Assembly (NCBI GenBank): GCA_002490835.1
Contig: DKUU01000022.1
Location: 19,053 to 83,052, forward strand
Reading direction: 5' to 3'
DNA: 64,000 nt
DNA from: Lachnospiraceae bacterium UBA7196
GTDB lineage: Bacteria; Bacillota; Clostridia; Lachnospirales; Lachnospiraceae
Shown: one piece after another, positions 7,287 to 16,951 of the stretch
How positions within the stretch are numbered: position 1 is the stretch's first letter
Layout of the letters: the number at the start of each line of letters is the position of its first letter
Translations under genes and position numbers: made by a program
Notes under the pieces: model-generated
Told to the model about the DNA's origin: nothing
Seen by the model: the letters and a program-made list of their open reading frames with translations, nothing else
Databases searched by the model: none

Positions 7287-9199
7287 TTTTTCTGTGTCCT
7301 TCTCTGTTTATTACGCGCAGTCTTTACCTGTTCTTCCGGCACATCCTCCGTGCAGTAAAACGCGATCGTTCTCGCCGGAAGGCAGATTTCCTGAGAAGTC
7401 CCCTTCTCTTCGATATCCGGCACCTCATCGCCCGTAGCGGTATGAAACATCCATCGCTTGCCCTTGGGGAGCGATGGCAGTCCCAGATAATTGATTTCCC
7501 AGTGCATATTGATGCCGATATAGACAAACCTTGCCTCCGCCTCATTCTTTCCGCCGCCGGGGGCGCTGCAATAGAGGATCCCTAAGCTGCGGCTGGCCGG
7601 ATCCGTGTCGGCCCGCCACGCTTCTCTTCCATGGAAGGAGATGCCGGGATAACCGGAAGAAGCCTCCGCTTCACGATAAGGTTCGCCATACTGGCTGCGA
7701 TATCTTTTCCGCAGATAGATTAAATGCTTTGTATAGGCGAGAAGTTCTTTCCCGACTTCCGTATGGTTCCACTTAATCCATGCGATCTCGTTGTCCTGAC
7801 AGTAGGGATTATTATTGCCTTCCTGCGTATTCGCAAACTCATCGCCGCTGTAAAGGAGCGGTATCCCCCGCGCGATAAAGAGAAAGGCCAGCGCGTTCTT
7901 CATCTGCCGCAGGCGAAGTCTTTGAATGCTCTTTTTACGGCTTTTTCCCTCTACGCCGCAGTTCCAGCTGCAATTATAGTTCGTTCCGTCCTGATTATCC
8001 TCGCCGTTTTGCTCATTGTGCTTGCGGTCATAGGAAACCAGATCGAAAAGCCGCATGCCGTCCCATCTGGCAATGCTGTTGACCGCGCCCGAATCCTGTC
8101 CGCACTCCCGTACATAGTAGACGAAGCGGTTTAACAGATTATCGTCCCCTTTTAGGAACCGGCGCATATCATAAAGGAAACTGTCGCTTAGATAAGCGAG
8201 CTGTTCCGGCTTGTCATTCTCCCGAAGATATTCCCCTTCCCCGATCAGAAGCATCGTATCCGCAAGCAGCGGCTCCTGCGCGATCAGCGCCATCGGCAGG
8301 GAGACCCCCATCAGATGAAAGCCGTCGATATGATATTCCAAGACCCAGTACCGCAGGATGTCCAAGATCTCCACGGCATTCAGCTCCGGCGGAAAATAGA
8401 ACTGCATCGTGACCGCGATCTGCGCCGCGTGAAAAGCGCTTACCATGTCCTTAAATTCACCGGCTGCGTCCTTTCCGGCCGCATAAGCGCCTTTCGGCAT
8501 ATAATAAAGCCCCTTCTGATAACCCCAATAATTGATTCTGGGCGGTTTCTTATCATTCTCCATACCGGGCTTTGGAAGTTCCTTTTTATAATCGAGCGCC
8601 GCCTGTTCCATGGTCTGCGCCGTATTTTCAGGCATGACTTCCTCAAACTCATAAGCCGGCATGAGAAGCATCGTATTAATCCCAAGCTCCTGCAGATAAG
8701 GAAGCTTTTCCACGACGCCCGCATAAGTCCCCTTATGCTTTACGCCGGATGTGCGATGTTTCGTAAATCCCCGTACGTGTAAAGCGTATACAATCCTGTC
8801 CGCGGCAGGAATGCGGATGTTTTGATCCGTTCCCCAGTCGTAACTGTGTTTATCCGGCAGGCAGCGCGCCAGCGAGTCTTTTGGCACACCGTATTGTCCG
8901 ACGCTCTCCACAGCCTTACAGCAGGGGTCCTGTCTGACCTCATCCCCGCTGTAAAACAGATAGCGGCAGCTCTTGTCCTGATAACCGGCAAGCAGCATAG
9001 CGCGGACCGCTCCCACACGGCAGTCTTCCGGAAAGGGGATGCGCACGCCCTCACGATGCCTTCTGTCATAGAGGATAATGCCCGTCTCGCAGCCGTCTTC
9101 ACACACCGCGGAAACCCGGAGTCCTTCTTCTTCAAAGGACACGCCCAGCGGATACATCCTCGTCCTGTCCACACACTTTATCTTAAATGATTTCTGCAT
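7283..9199 (-). CDS. GH13 (isoamylase/GlgX-like) family protein lacking catalytic residues
   Basis: 638 residues from the ATG at 9199, which has GGAGGG four bases upstream; the frame extends to 9232. The overall order matches bacterial debranching enzymes: an N-terminal beta domain, a TIM barrel, then the well-conserved LVSYDRKHNEQNGEDNQDG, YSGDEFANTQEGNNNPYCQD and a C-terminal domain. The catalytic regions are altered: region I has TMQFYFPPE instead of DVVYNH, region II has GFHLMGV where GFRFD carries the nucleophile, and region IV has WD for HD. Only the region III Glu (LLIGEGE) remains. It probably binds glycogen or maltodextrin rather than cleaving it (inference). A clear promoter lies upstream. 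Confidence 0.8.
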   Translation of the reverse strand: MQKSFKIKCVDRTRMYPLGVSFEEEGLRVSAVCEDGCETGIILYDRRHREGVRIPFPEDCRVGAVRAMLLAGYQDKSCRYLFYSGDEVRQDPCCKAVESVGQYGVPKDSLARCLPDKHSYDWGTDQNIRIPAADRIVYALHVRGFTKHRTSGVKHKGTYAGVVEKLPYLQELGINTMLLMPAYEFEEVMPENTAQTMEQAALDYKKELPKPGMENDKKPPRINYWGYQKGLYYMPKGAYAAGKDAAGEFKDMVSAFHAAQIAVTMQFYFPPELNAVEILDILRYWVLEYHIDGFHLMGVSLPMALIAQEPLLADTMLLIGEGEYLRENDKPEQLAYLSDSFLYDMRRFLKGDDNLLNRFVYYVRECGQDSGAVNSIARWDGMRLFDLVSYDRKHNEQNGEDNQDGTNYNCSWNCGVEGKSRKKSIQRLRLRQMKNALAFLFIARGIPLLYSGDEFANTQEGNNNPYCQDNEIAWIKWNHTEVGKELLAYTKHLIYLRKRYRSQYGEPYREAEASSGYPGISFHGREAWRADTDPASRSLGILYCSAPGGGKNEAEARFVYIGINMHWEINYLGLPSLPKGKRWMFHTATGDEVPDIEEKGTSQEICLPARTIAFYCTEDVPEEQVKTARNKQRRTQKK

Positions 9200-9276
9200 C
9201 AAGCCCTCCGTCCATTCAAGCCACATTCCCATCGATCAGCCTGTCCTCTCCGGGAATACATGTTAAGTCAGTTTAT

Positions 9277-9305
9277 ATTATACTGAGAATTGGAAAAATT
9301 TTCAA
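9277..9305 (-). promoter_or_regulatory. Sigma-A-type promoter for the GH13-like operon
   Basis: On the minus strand TTGAAA (9305-9300), a 17-bp spacer and TATAAT (9282-9277) form a near-consensus promoter about 80 bp upstream of the chosen ATG. Confidence 0.7.
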
Positions 9306-9356
9306 TCTTATTTACCAGTTTTCCACCAATTTGTCCAACTAATACGACATACAGAA

Positions 9357-9385
9357 TTGACTGCAACATTCATCTATTATATGAT
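9357..9385 (+). promoter_or_regulatory. Sigma-A-type promoter for the DUF1292 gene
   Basis: TTGACT (9357-9362), a 17-bp spacer and TATGAT (9380-9385). Just downstream, 9390-9420 holds GTAGTT/AACTAC arms and repeated CAGTTAA-like words that could be an operator in the leader; this last point is speculative. Confidence 0.6.
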
Positions 9386-9451
9386 AACAGTAGTTAATTA
9401 CAGTAAACTACAGTTAATAGCATAACAATCACTGCAAAAACGGAGGCGCCC

Positions 9452-9787
9452 ATGAACAAACAGGATAAAAACAATACATCAGAAGAACTCGAAAAAGAGG
9501 AAATGACCGTAGATCTGGAGCTGGATGACGGTACGAAGGTCACCTGCGCCGTGGTCACGATCCTGACAGTGGCGGGAAAGGACTATATCGCGCTTCTGCC
9601 GCTCACTGAGAGCGGCGATAACACGGACGGCGAGGTCTGGTTCTACCGCTACAGTGAAAACCCGAAGGACCCGAACGAGGAACCGGAACTGGGTTACATT
9701 GAGGACGATGACGAATACGAAGCCGTGGCGGACGCTTTCGACGAATTTCTGGACACGGCCGAGTTCGACGAACTTATGGATGAGTGA
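9452..9787 (+). CDS. DUF1292 domain protein
   Basis: 111 residues, strongly acidic. The core VDLELDDGTKVTCAVVTILTVAGKDYIALLPL (about residues 19-51) and the EVWFYRY segment are the DUF1292 signature, a small beta-rich domain common in Firmicutes. The acidic C-terminus (EDDDEYEAVADAFDEFL) is typical. Molecular role unknown. GGAGG lies five bases before the ATG. Confidence 0.9.
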   Translation: MNKQDKNNTSEELEKEEMTVDLELDDGTKVTCAVVTILTVAGKDYIALLPLTESGDNTDGEVWFYRYSENPKDPNEEPELGYIEDDDEYEAVADAFDEFLDTAEFDELMDE

Positions 9788-9831
9788 GAAGTACTTCTCA
9801 CTCAGGAGAATGCCCAAAAACAGCATTCTCC
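9781..9831. other. Two adjacent hairpins between convergent genes
   Basis: A perfect 24-bp palindrome (9781-9804, arms TGAGTGAGAAGT/ACTTCTCACTCA) is followed directly by GGAGAATGC-N9-GCATTCTCC (9805-9831). They overlap the last codons of the DUF1292 gene and the C-terminal codons of the helicase. No T tract follows on either strand, so these are not textbook terminators, although they may stop or stabilise both messages. Confidence 0.6.
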
Positions 9832-11681
9832 GTATGAATTTGAATAATAGGCTTCAGGAACCGGGAGGGCGCATCCTTCCCGGTTTTTCCGTTGTGATAA
9901 AACAGACAGAGTTTCTGCTTCGCGCGGGTCATAGCCACATAAAACATCCGTCTCTCCTCCTCTACCGCCTCCTTCGTCTTTGACTTATCCGACGGGATCC
10001 TGCCCTCGTTGCAGTCGGGGATATAGACATGCGGAAATTCCAGCCCCTTGGAAGCGTGCATGGTAAGAATCTGCACCCCTTCTTTTCCTTTTGTCTCCTC
10101 CTTTATGACTTCCCTGTATTGACTGATATAGTCATTCATGTCCTGCAAACCGGCAAACTGTCTGGAAAACGCCTCAAACTCCTCTCCCACTTTTTCGAAA
10201 GCTTCCGCCTTCCCAGAACCGTACTTTTCCCGCAGATACGCATCATACCCGATCACTTTGCGGATGTAACGAATCTGTAAATGCAGCCGCTTTCCCGCCA
10301 GATTATCAAGATCACGGCAGAGCCTTCCCACTTTCTCCTGAATCCAAGGCACATTTTTGTAATAGGCGATCAACGCTTCCCGCTTCACCCGCTCTTCTGG
10401 CAGGCTGTCACGCTTCATATAACGCAGCGGCCTGTTCATGATCCGCAGAAAATACCGCCTCCTGTCATCTCCTGCCGCCAGTGCGAGATAAGCCCTGATA
10501 TCCTGAATGACAAAATGCGCAAAGCGGTCCCTTGGCTTTTCTCTGAGCGTGTAAGGCAGTTTCGCCTCATAGAGCGTCTGCGCCCACATCCCGCAGTCGA
10601 AGTTCGTGCGGCAGATCAGCGCACAGTCAGAAAGCCGCCCTGCCGTCTGTTCTTCTACCAGTGCCGCAACCAACGCCTTTCCCACGTCCGCCTCCGTCTG
10701 CACATGAAAAAGGCACACTCCTTCTCCCTGATCATGGCTGGCCTGAATCTCCTTTGGCAGGCGGTTCTCATTTACCGAAACGACCTTTCCCGCCGCCGCA
10801 ACGATCTCTTCATGACAGCGGAAATTGACATCCAGAAGGATGTTTTTTGCCGCCCCGTAATCTTTGAAAAACCGCTGCATACTGTCAGGCGTTGCCCCGC
10901 GGAATCCATAAATGGCCTGATCGTCGTCCCCCACGATAAAAAGATTGTTTTTAGGCGCGGCAAGAAGCTTCATGATCTCATACTGCTTGGGCGAAATATC
11001 CTGAAACTCATCGATCAGGATGTAGTGAAACTGCGCCCGCCAGCCGTTTAAGAAATCCTCATCCTGCCGCAGGAGCGCAAGGCAGGAATCCGCCAGATCG
11101 TCAAAATCAAACTTGGAAAATTCCCGCAGATAACCCTGATATTCCTGTGCCAGAAACAGAAAATCCTCTTCGCCCAGCTTTTGGATTGCAAGCTGCGCCT
11201 GATTCTCTCCCGCTTTGCGTCTGCCGATTTCCGCCAAAAGTTCCTCGATATCTTCCTCCTGTAATCCCAAAAACCGCTTGTGGCAGTGCATGATGTCCCT
11301 GACAAGCTTTCGTCTCTCCGTCTCCGTGATGATGGTATAGTCGCGATACTGCGCTGACTGTCGTAAGATATAATAGAATACTGCGTGAAAGGTGCCGAAG
11401 TGTACAGGTGGTCTTTCATTCTCCATCAATCGAAAAAACCTCTCCTGCATGGTAAGCGCGGCAGCCTTCGTGAAGGTAATGACTAAGATCTGCGCGGGCT
11501 CTACGCCCTGTGATGTGATGAGTCTGTGAATGCGGTGCGTGGTGACAAAGGTTTTGCCGCTGCCGGGTCCGGCTAAAACAGCCGCAGGCCCGACAGTGTG
11601 CTCTATGGCTTCCTTTTGACTTTCGGTGCAGAAAACCCTAAGTTCGTTCAAGCAGTTCGATCCCTTTTCTGATCCGTGCAA
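9798..11681 (-). CDS. UvrD/Rep-family superfamily 1 DNA helicase
   Basis: 627 residues. The helicase motifs are in order: Walker [13 protein letters not shown] (near 37), [14 protein letters not shown] (Ia), [12 protein letters not shown] (II), [13 protein letters not shown] (III), [22 protein letters not shown] (V) and [18 protein letters not shown] (VI). It is an ATP-driven 3'-5' unwinding enzyme, probably in repair. It is shorter than PcrA/UvrD because little follows motif VI. There is no ATG start: the frame opens with TTG at 11681, and TTG at 11651 (AAAAGGGA upstream) is also possible. Either start lies within the end of gltX, so the genes are coupled. Confidence 0.88.
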   Translation of the reverse strand: MHGSEKGSNCLNELRVFCTESQKEAIEHTVGPAAVLAGPGSGKTFVTTHRIHRLITSQGVEPAQILVITFTKAAALTMQERFFRLMENERPPVHFGTFHAVFYYILRQSAQYRDYTIITETERRKLVRDIMHCHKRFLGLQEEDIEELLAEIGRRKAGENQAQLAIQKLGEEDFLFLAQEYQGYLREFSKFDFDDLADSCLALLRQDEDFLNGWRAQFHYILIDEFQDISPKQYEIMKLLAAPKNNLFIVGDDDQAIYGFRGATPDSMQRFFKDYGAAKNILLDVNFRCHEEIVAAAGKVVSVNENRLPKEIQASHDQGEGVCLFHVQTEADVGKALVAALVEEQTAGRLSDCALICRTNFDCGMWAQTLYEAKLPYTLREKPRDRFAHFVIQDIRAYLALAAGDDRRRYFLRIMNRPLRYMKRDSLPEERVKREALIAYYKNVPWIQEKVGRLCRDLDNLAGKRLHLQIRYIRKVIGYDAYLREKYGSGKAEAFEKVGEEFEAFSRQFAGLQDMNDYISQYREVIKEETKGKEGVQILTMHASKGLEFPHVYIPDCNEGRIPSDKSKTKEAVEEERRMFYVAMTRAKQKLCLFYHNGKTGKDAPSRFLKPIIQIHTENAVFGHSPE

Positions 11682-13101
11682 GGGATTCTGCCTTTCCCAA
11701 AACCTCCATCAGTTCCGTCGCTCCGCCCGGCGTCATCTGCTTGCCGGAAACAGCGGTCCTCACAGGCCACATCACATAGCCGTTTTTATAGCCCTTCTCC
11801 TCCACATAAGCGGAAAGAGTCGCGTAAAGCGCATCGTTCGAGTAATCTTCCTGCGCTTCCAGAATCGGAAGCAGGTCCTTTAACACCGCAAGGGAAGTCT
11901 CCGCGTTCGTCTTCATCTTTTTATGCGTGTACATCGCTGCGTCATAATCCGGAAGCGCGTCAAAGAAGTCCACATGCTCTTTGATATCCGGAAAGATCTC
12001 GATCCGGGTCTTTACCATGTTGGCGATCTTTTTCAGGTCATAGTCCTTCGTTACCGCCTCTTTCAGATAAGGCTCAGCCATCCCATAAAAGCGGTCAAAA
12101 TCCATAGCCTTTAGGTATTCCCCGTTCATCCATTTCAATTTCGCGTAATCGAATACCGCGGGCGACTTGCTGATCCTGTGATAATCAAAATCCCGAATCA
12201 GTTCCTCAAGGGTGAATATCTCCCGGTTGTCTTCCGGACTCCAGCCAAGCAGCGCGATATAGTTTACGACCGCCTCCGCAAGGAAACCGTTCTTGACCAT
12301 TTCCTCGAAGATATAAGAGGCGTTCCCGCTTCTCTTGGCCAGTTTCTTGTGATCCTCGCCCGTGATAAGCGGCAGATGCACATATACCGGACTCTCCCAG
12401 CCAAATGCGTCATACAATCGCTGGTATTTGGGCGTGGATGAGATATACTCATTTCCTCTTACCACATGGGTAATGTTCATGGTATGATCGTCCACAATGT
12501 TGGCAAAATTGTAGGTGGGATAACCGTCGGACTTGATGAGGATCATGTCGTCCAGCTCGGCATTTTCCACCGTGATATCCCCGTAAAGCTCATCATGGAA
12601 GGTGGTGGAGCCTTCCGTGGGATTATTCTGCCGGATAACAAAGGGCTTGCCAGCCGCCAGATTCGCCTCCACTTCCTCCTTGGAAAGATGAAGACAATGC
12701 TTATCGTAAATACTGATCTCTTTGCCTTCCACCACTTCCGTCTTTAAGGATGCCAGTCTCTCCTTGTCGCAAAAGCAGTAATAAGCCTCTCCTTTTTCGA
12801 TCAGTTTTTTTGCATGTTCCATATAGATGCCGGTCTTCACGCGCTCGCTCTGCACGTAAGGGCCGTAGCCGCCGTCCTTGTCCGGTCCTTCGTCGTGAAT
12901 AAGCCCCGTGCTGTTCAGCGTGCGGTATATCATTTCCGTAGCGCCCTCGACAAAACGCTCCTGATCCGTATCCTCGATGCGGAGCATAAACACCCCACCC
13001 TCATGTTTGGCGATCAAAAATTCATAAAGCGCTGTCCGCAGGTTTCCCACGTGCATCATCCCCGTGGGACTGGGCGCGTATCTTGTTCTTATCTTTTCCA
13101 T
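11638..13101 (-). CDS. gltX: Glutamyl-tRNA synthetase
   Basis: 487 residues, the normal length. It attaches glutamate to tRNA-Glu (and perhaps tRNA-Gln, as in bacteria that use the amidotransferase route). The N-terminus [20 protein letters not shown] carries the HIGH-like [14 protein letters not shown] near residue 255 is the KMSKS equivalent, with Ala for Ser as in some GluRS. The middle [18 protein letters not shown] is typical. The 3' end overlaps the helicase start. Confidence 0.96.
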   Translation of the reverse strand: MEKIRTRYAPSPTGMMHVGNLRTALYEFLIAKHEGGVFMLRIEDTDQERFVEGATEMIYRTLNSTGLIHDEGPDKDGGYGPYVQSERVKTGIYMEHAKKLIEKGEAYYCFCDKERLASLKTEVVEGKEISIYDKHCLHLSKEEVEANLAAGKPFVIRQNNPTEGSTTFHDELYGDITVENAELDDMILIKSDGYPTYNFANIVDDHTMNITHVVRGNEYISSTPKYQRLYDAFGWESPVYVHLPLITGEDHKKLAKRSGNASYIFEEMVKNGFLAEAVVNYIALLGWSPEDNREIFTLEELIRDFDYHRISKSPAVFDYAKLKWMNGEYLKAMDFDRFYGMAEPYLKEAVTKDYDLKKIANMVKTRIEIFPDIKEHVDFFDALPDYDAAMYTHKKMKTNAETSLAVLKDLLPILEAQEDYSNDALYATLSAYVEEKGYKNGYVMWPVRTAVSGKQMTPGGATELMEVLGKAESLARIRKGIELLERT

Positions 13102-13160
13102 AATCGTCCGTTCCTCTGTTTTCTAAATTTTATATCAAATGCGGAGAATGCCTCTTTTTG

Positions 13161-14660
13161 TCATTCGACTTGCTTCTGGTGCATACTCGGATCGGGTATC
13201 TTCTCCGCCGCCGCATCCTGAAAAGAAGCAACTGCCTTTGCCGCCGCAGGGATCGCAATGTTCGTACCTGCGCCCGCCACACAGCCGCCGGGACAGGCCA
13301 TGCCCTCGATCAGACAGCCGGTCTTCTTGCCCGCCTTGGCAAGCATCAGTATCTTTTTACATTCAGACAGGCTCTCCGCATGCTCGATGTGTACCTCCAC
13401 GTCGGGATAGTACTCCCGCACACACTCCTCAATAGCGCTTGCCACGCCGCCTGCTACGCCGTAACCGCGTCCTGCGCCGGTCGCGCCGTTCAACTCGTCC
13501 ATGGCCTGAATCTGTTCTAACAGGATACCCTTTGCTTCAAATATACCCGTCAATTCCTCAAAGGTGATCACAAAATCTACATCCGAGCGAATCGTCCTGC
13601 GGGAAGCTTCCAGCTTTTTCGACGCGCAGGGACCGATAAATACCACTCTCGCATCCGGGTGTTCCGCCTTAATGACTCTCGCCGTCGCCACCATAGGCGT
13701 CAAAGCATTTGAAATCTTGTCTATCGTTTCCGGAAAGAATTTCTTCGCCAAAACCGACCACGAAGGACAGCAGGAAGTCAGACTGAACGGCAGCTTCCCT
13801 GTAGCCACTTCCTTCGCGTAGTGCTCCGCCTCCGCGATCGCGCCCATGTCCGCACCCACAGCCGTCTCATATACATCATAAAATCCCAGCTCTTTCAAAG
13901 CCGTCTTTAACATATCCGGCGTCACATCCGGTCCGAACTGTCCCACAAAGGCCGGCGCGACCTGCGCAATGATCTTTTCTCCCGTCTGCAGCGCACGGAT
14001 CAGCTGGAATATCTGCGATTTATCCGCTATCGCTCCAAACGGGCAATTCACCATGCACTGTCCGCAGGAGACGCAGAGATCGTTGTCGATGACCGCGCGG
14101 CCTTTTTCGTCATTTTTGATCGCGTTCACCCCGCAGGCGCCCGCGCAGGGCCTCACCTGATGGGAAATCGCGTCGTACGGGCAGACCGCCTTACACTTAC
14201 CGCATTTGATACACTTTTCCGGATCGATCACGGAATGGCCGTTCACCATGGAGATCGCGCCTCTGGGGCAGACCTCGCGGCAGGGATGCGCCACACAGCC
14301 CATACAGCGGTCCGTCACATAATAGCTGTTCTCCGGACAGGCATTGCACGCCGAAGGGATCACCTGCATCAGCGGCGGTTCGTAATATTTTTCGGAGATA
14401 TTGCTCTCCTCAAGTCCCTGCGTCAGATGCACCGGCACATTCTCCGGTCTAAGGGACAAACCCATAGCCAGCCGGATCCGTTCGCGCACAATGGCACGGT
14501 CCCTGTAGATGCTCTCATATTTGGACTCGTCATAGTCCACGATCTTATAGGGAAGCGCCTCGATATCATCCTTCAGATTTTCAGAATGATAGGCGAGATA
14601 CGCCACCTCCTTAAAAATACGTCTTCTGTTCTTGCGAACCTGCGTATCGATTCCTCTCAT
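13161..14660 (-). CDS. Monomeric [FeFe] hydrogenase, group B type
   Basis: 499 residues from the ATG at 14660, which has GGAGG four bases upstream; the frame runs on to 14756. A Cys-rich ferredoxin-like part (CNACPENSYYVTDRCMGC, then CIKCGKCKAVCP, then CVSCGQCMVNCP) would bind several [4Fe-4S] clusters. The C-terminal half has the H-cluster motifs in the group B variant: TSCCPSW (L1), GPCASKKLEA (L2) and EGMACPGGCVAGAG (L3). It catalyses reversible proton reduction with ferredoxin, a cytoplasmic role in fermentation. No maturation genes (hydEFG) are in the window. Confidence 0.93.
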   Translation of the reverse strand: MRGIDTQVRKNRRRIFKEVAYLAYHSENLKDDIEALPYKIVDYDESKYESIYRDRAIVRERIRLAMGLSLRPENVPVHLTQGLEESNISEKYYEPPLMQVIPSACNACPENSYYVTDRCMGCVAHPCREVCPRGAISMVNGHSVIDPEKCIKCGKCKAVCPYDAISHQVRPCAGACGVNAIKNDEKGRAVIDNDLCVSCGQCMVNCPFGAIADKSQIFQLIRALQTGEKIIAQVAPAFVGQFGPDVTPDMLKTALKELGFYDVYETAVGADMGAIAEAEHYAKEVATGKLPFSLTSCCPSWSVLAKKFFPETIDKISNALTPMVATARVIKAEHPDARVVFIGPCASKKLEASRRTIRSDVDFVITFEELTGIFEAKGILLEQIQAMDELNGATGAGRGYGVAGGVASAIEECVREYYPDVEVHIEHAESLSECKKILMLAKAGKKTGCLIEGMACPGGCVAGAGTNIAIPAAAKAVASFQDAAAEKIPDPSMHQKQVE

Positions 14661-14827
14661 ATTGCCTCCATGCTGCGATGTCGCACCCGAAAAATTGTCT
14701 GCAAGCTGCCTTTTTTCATCTTGCGGCTGCGCACTGCTCATTGCCTTCGCGTACATTTTGGCACAAAATTAGCGGGAAGTCAATATTTTACACCCGGCGC
14801 CTCTTTTTCAAAAACGCTGATCCGCGC

Positions 14828-16951
14828 TTATTTCCTTCTTCTGCGCAGCCAGATCACCAGACCTGTAACAAGCACTGCCAACGGAATTACGATCACACAT
14901 AAAAGCGATGTGATCAGTATCGTCTGCGCTTTAAAGACCAGACTGGACATGGTAAGGCTCTTGACCGGCACGATCGTGGAGGATTCGTGATCCGCCATCG
15001 TGCTGATCATGCCCGCAAAAAGTTTGATATTATTGCCCGATACCCAATTATCCGCAGCCGAGGTAAAAAGACTCTCTCCCCCCACCGCATAGACAGTAGA
15101 AATCTCTCCGTCCGCCGCAGGCTTCTCCACTTTCAGAGCAACCGCAAAGGGGCCATCAACATCCCCTTCTTCCTTCTCAAAAGTAGTGCTTTCTGAAACC
15201 TCGCTTCTGGAAAAGGCGCCTTCGCTGGTCGTTAAAATCGGCGTATAGCGATTCTCTGTCTCCGTATCGTCATAGAGCAGTCCTCTCGCGAAGGGCGCGA
15301 GAACCAGTTGATTTTTTAAAGAAGACGTCACATCGGCCTCCTCGATCATCGGCGCCAGATAATAGGGACTTTGATAATAATAATTCCTGTCTGTCTCTAT
15401 GATGGTACCCCCTGCATCCGTCACGTCATAGAAAGCAAGGATATTATGAAAGTTCGTCATTTCCCCTTCCGTCAAAGTCGAAACGATCAGCGCATTTCCT
15501 CCCTTTTCCAGATAGGCTATCACCTTATCTGCATCCTCCTTGGAAAAATCGCTTGTAGGGGCATTTAAGATCAGTCCCTGCGCATCCTCCGGAATCTCAT
15601 CCACAGTGTAAAGCATGAGCTGTTCATAGGAGATGTTCTCTTTTTCCAGAGCCTTTATAAACCCATCCTCTAACGCCAATTCTCCATGTCCCCCCACCGC
15701 ATAAAACACCGGAACATCCTCCGTCGTGACATAAGAGATGGCGGAAACGATCTGTCCCTCCCCGTCATAGCCCGTAACGTCATAGCTGTAAGTGGAATAA
15801 TTCATTTCATAAACATAGAGTTCTCCGGAATCCACCACTTTACTCCGCTTTGCGCTCTCCACAATAAGACTGCCAGACGTAGGATTCTCTGCTGTATAGT
15901 TCTGATAAAAGTTTGGATTCTTTGTCGGGCTGACATACGTTACCTTCACATGCCCTGACCGATCCGCCATCAACTCCAGCGTCTTCTGCAGACCGGTGTC
16001 TACGCTATCCTCCTCGTCAAGCACATAGATTGTCACATCCTCCGTCATGCCCGCAAGAAAAGTCTTAGTCTCCTCCATCAGGGCAAAGCGCTTGCTTTCC
16101 GTCAGATCAAAAGAAGAATACTGCTCCGGTACATAATTCAGGCCAAGATTGACCGCTATGGTCAAAGCAATAGCCAGTATGATTCCCGTCGCGCTGTAGG
16201 CACCCAGACGGATACCGCCTCCCACAACACGGTAACGGCGTTTCTGGATGGATTGTATCGTACAAAAGAGCGCGAGCGCTACGGCTGTCAGATAGTAAAC
16301 GACCGCCTCCACTTCTAAATAACCGGTCGCCAAGGTATCAAACCGCCCCACCATGTCGAAACAGGAAAGGATACGCGCAAGAACCGTGGTAAACGCCGTC
16401 GTTCCCAGATTGGTCAGAAGGCTTGATATCCCTGCCATAATATAACCTAAAAAAAGCGCTCCAAAAGAAAGCACTGCCGCGATCACCACACTCTCCGTCA
16501 GCGAGGAGAGAAAAAGTCCCACAGAAAGCGCAAGGGAACCGTACAGATAAAAACCAAGAAGGGCAGCGTAGGATATCCCAAACTGCACCTCACCACCCCG
16601 CGTAAGAAAGAGAGGCAAAATTCCCATAAATGCCGTCGGCACAAGCAAAACCGTCTCCAATGCCAAAAACTTTCCCATCACGATGCCGCCCACCGAGACA
16701 GGGGCCGTAATCAAAAGCTGATCCGTTTTATTCTTACGCTCCTCCGAGAATGTACGCATGGTAAGTATCGGCGCCGTCAGCAGAAAAATAAAAGCGACAC
16801 TTTGGAGTACATAAGATATCGTCGGATAACCCGAAATAATATTGTAGACCTGAAAATAAAGGCCCATAAAACAAAGATTCACCGCTATGAAAAGCCAGCC
16901 TGTGAAGGAGTAAAAATAGGATTTCAGTTCTCTCTCATAAATCGCTGTCAT
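14828..16951 (-). CDS. GldF-GldG fusion: ABC-2 permease joined to a GldG-like domain
   Basis: 707 residues. Residues 1-235 form an ABC-2 type permease with six or so membrane helices (begins MTAIYERELKSYFYSFTGW; the MRTFSEERKNKTDQLL loop is typical). After a helix near 250-275, NYVPEQYSSFDLTESKRFAL opens a GldG-like extracytoplasmic region to about residue 670. One C-terminal helix and RRRRK follow. In Bacteroidetes GldF and GldG are separate; here one polypeptide carries both. It overlaps the ATPase gene by 17 bp, so the pair forms one exporter. The substrate is unknown. Confidence 0.85.
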   Translation of the reverse strand: MTAIYERELKSYFYSFTGWLFIAVNLCFMGLYFQVYNIISGYPTISYVLQSVAFIFLLTAPILTMRTFSEERKNKTDQLLITAPVSVGGIVMGKFLALETVLLVPTAFMGILPLFLTRGGEVQFGISYAALLGFYLYGSLALSVGLFLSSLTESVVIAAVLSFGALFLGYIMAGISSLLTNLGTTAFTTVLARILSCFDMVGRFDTLATGYLEVEAVVYYLTAVALALFCTIQSIQKRRYRVVGGGIRLGAYSATGIILAIALTIAVNLGLNYVPEQYSSFDLTESKRFALMEETKTFLAGMTEDVTIYVLDEEDSVDTGLQKTLELMADRSGHVKVTYVSPTKNPNFYQNYTAENPTSGSLIVESAKRSKVVDSGELYVYEMNYSTYSYDVTGYDGEGQIVSAISYVTTEDVPVFYAVGGHGELALEDGFIKALEKENISYEQLMLYTVDEIPEDAQGLILNAPTSDFSKEDADKVIAYLEKGGNALIVSTLTEGEMTNFHNILAFYDVTDAGGTIIETDRNYYYQSPYYLAPMIEEADVTSSLKNQLVLAPFARGLLYDDTETENRYTPILTTSEGAFSRSEVSESTTFEKEEGDVDGPFAVALKVEKPAADGEISTVYAVGGESLFTSAADNWVSGNNIKLFAGMISTMADHESSTIVPVKSLTMSSLVFKAQTILITSLLCVIVIPLAVLVTGLVIWLRRRRK

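Noticed and set aside
10281..11051. 256-codon plus-strand open frame
   Set aside because: Antisense to the helicase gene, whose motifs are complete on the other strand.
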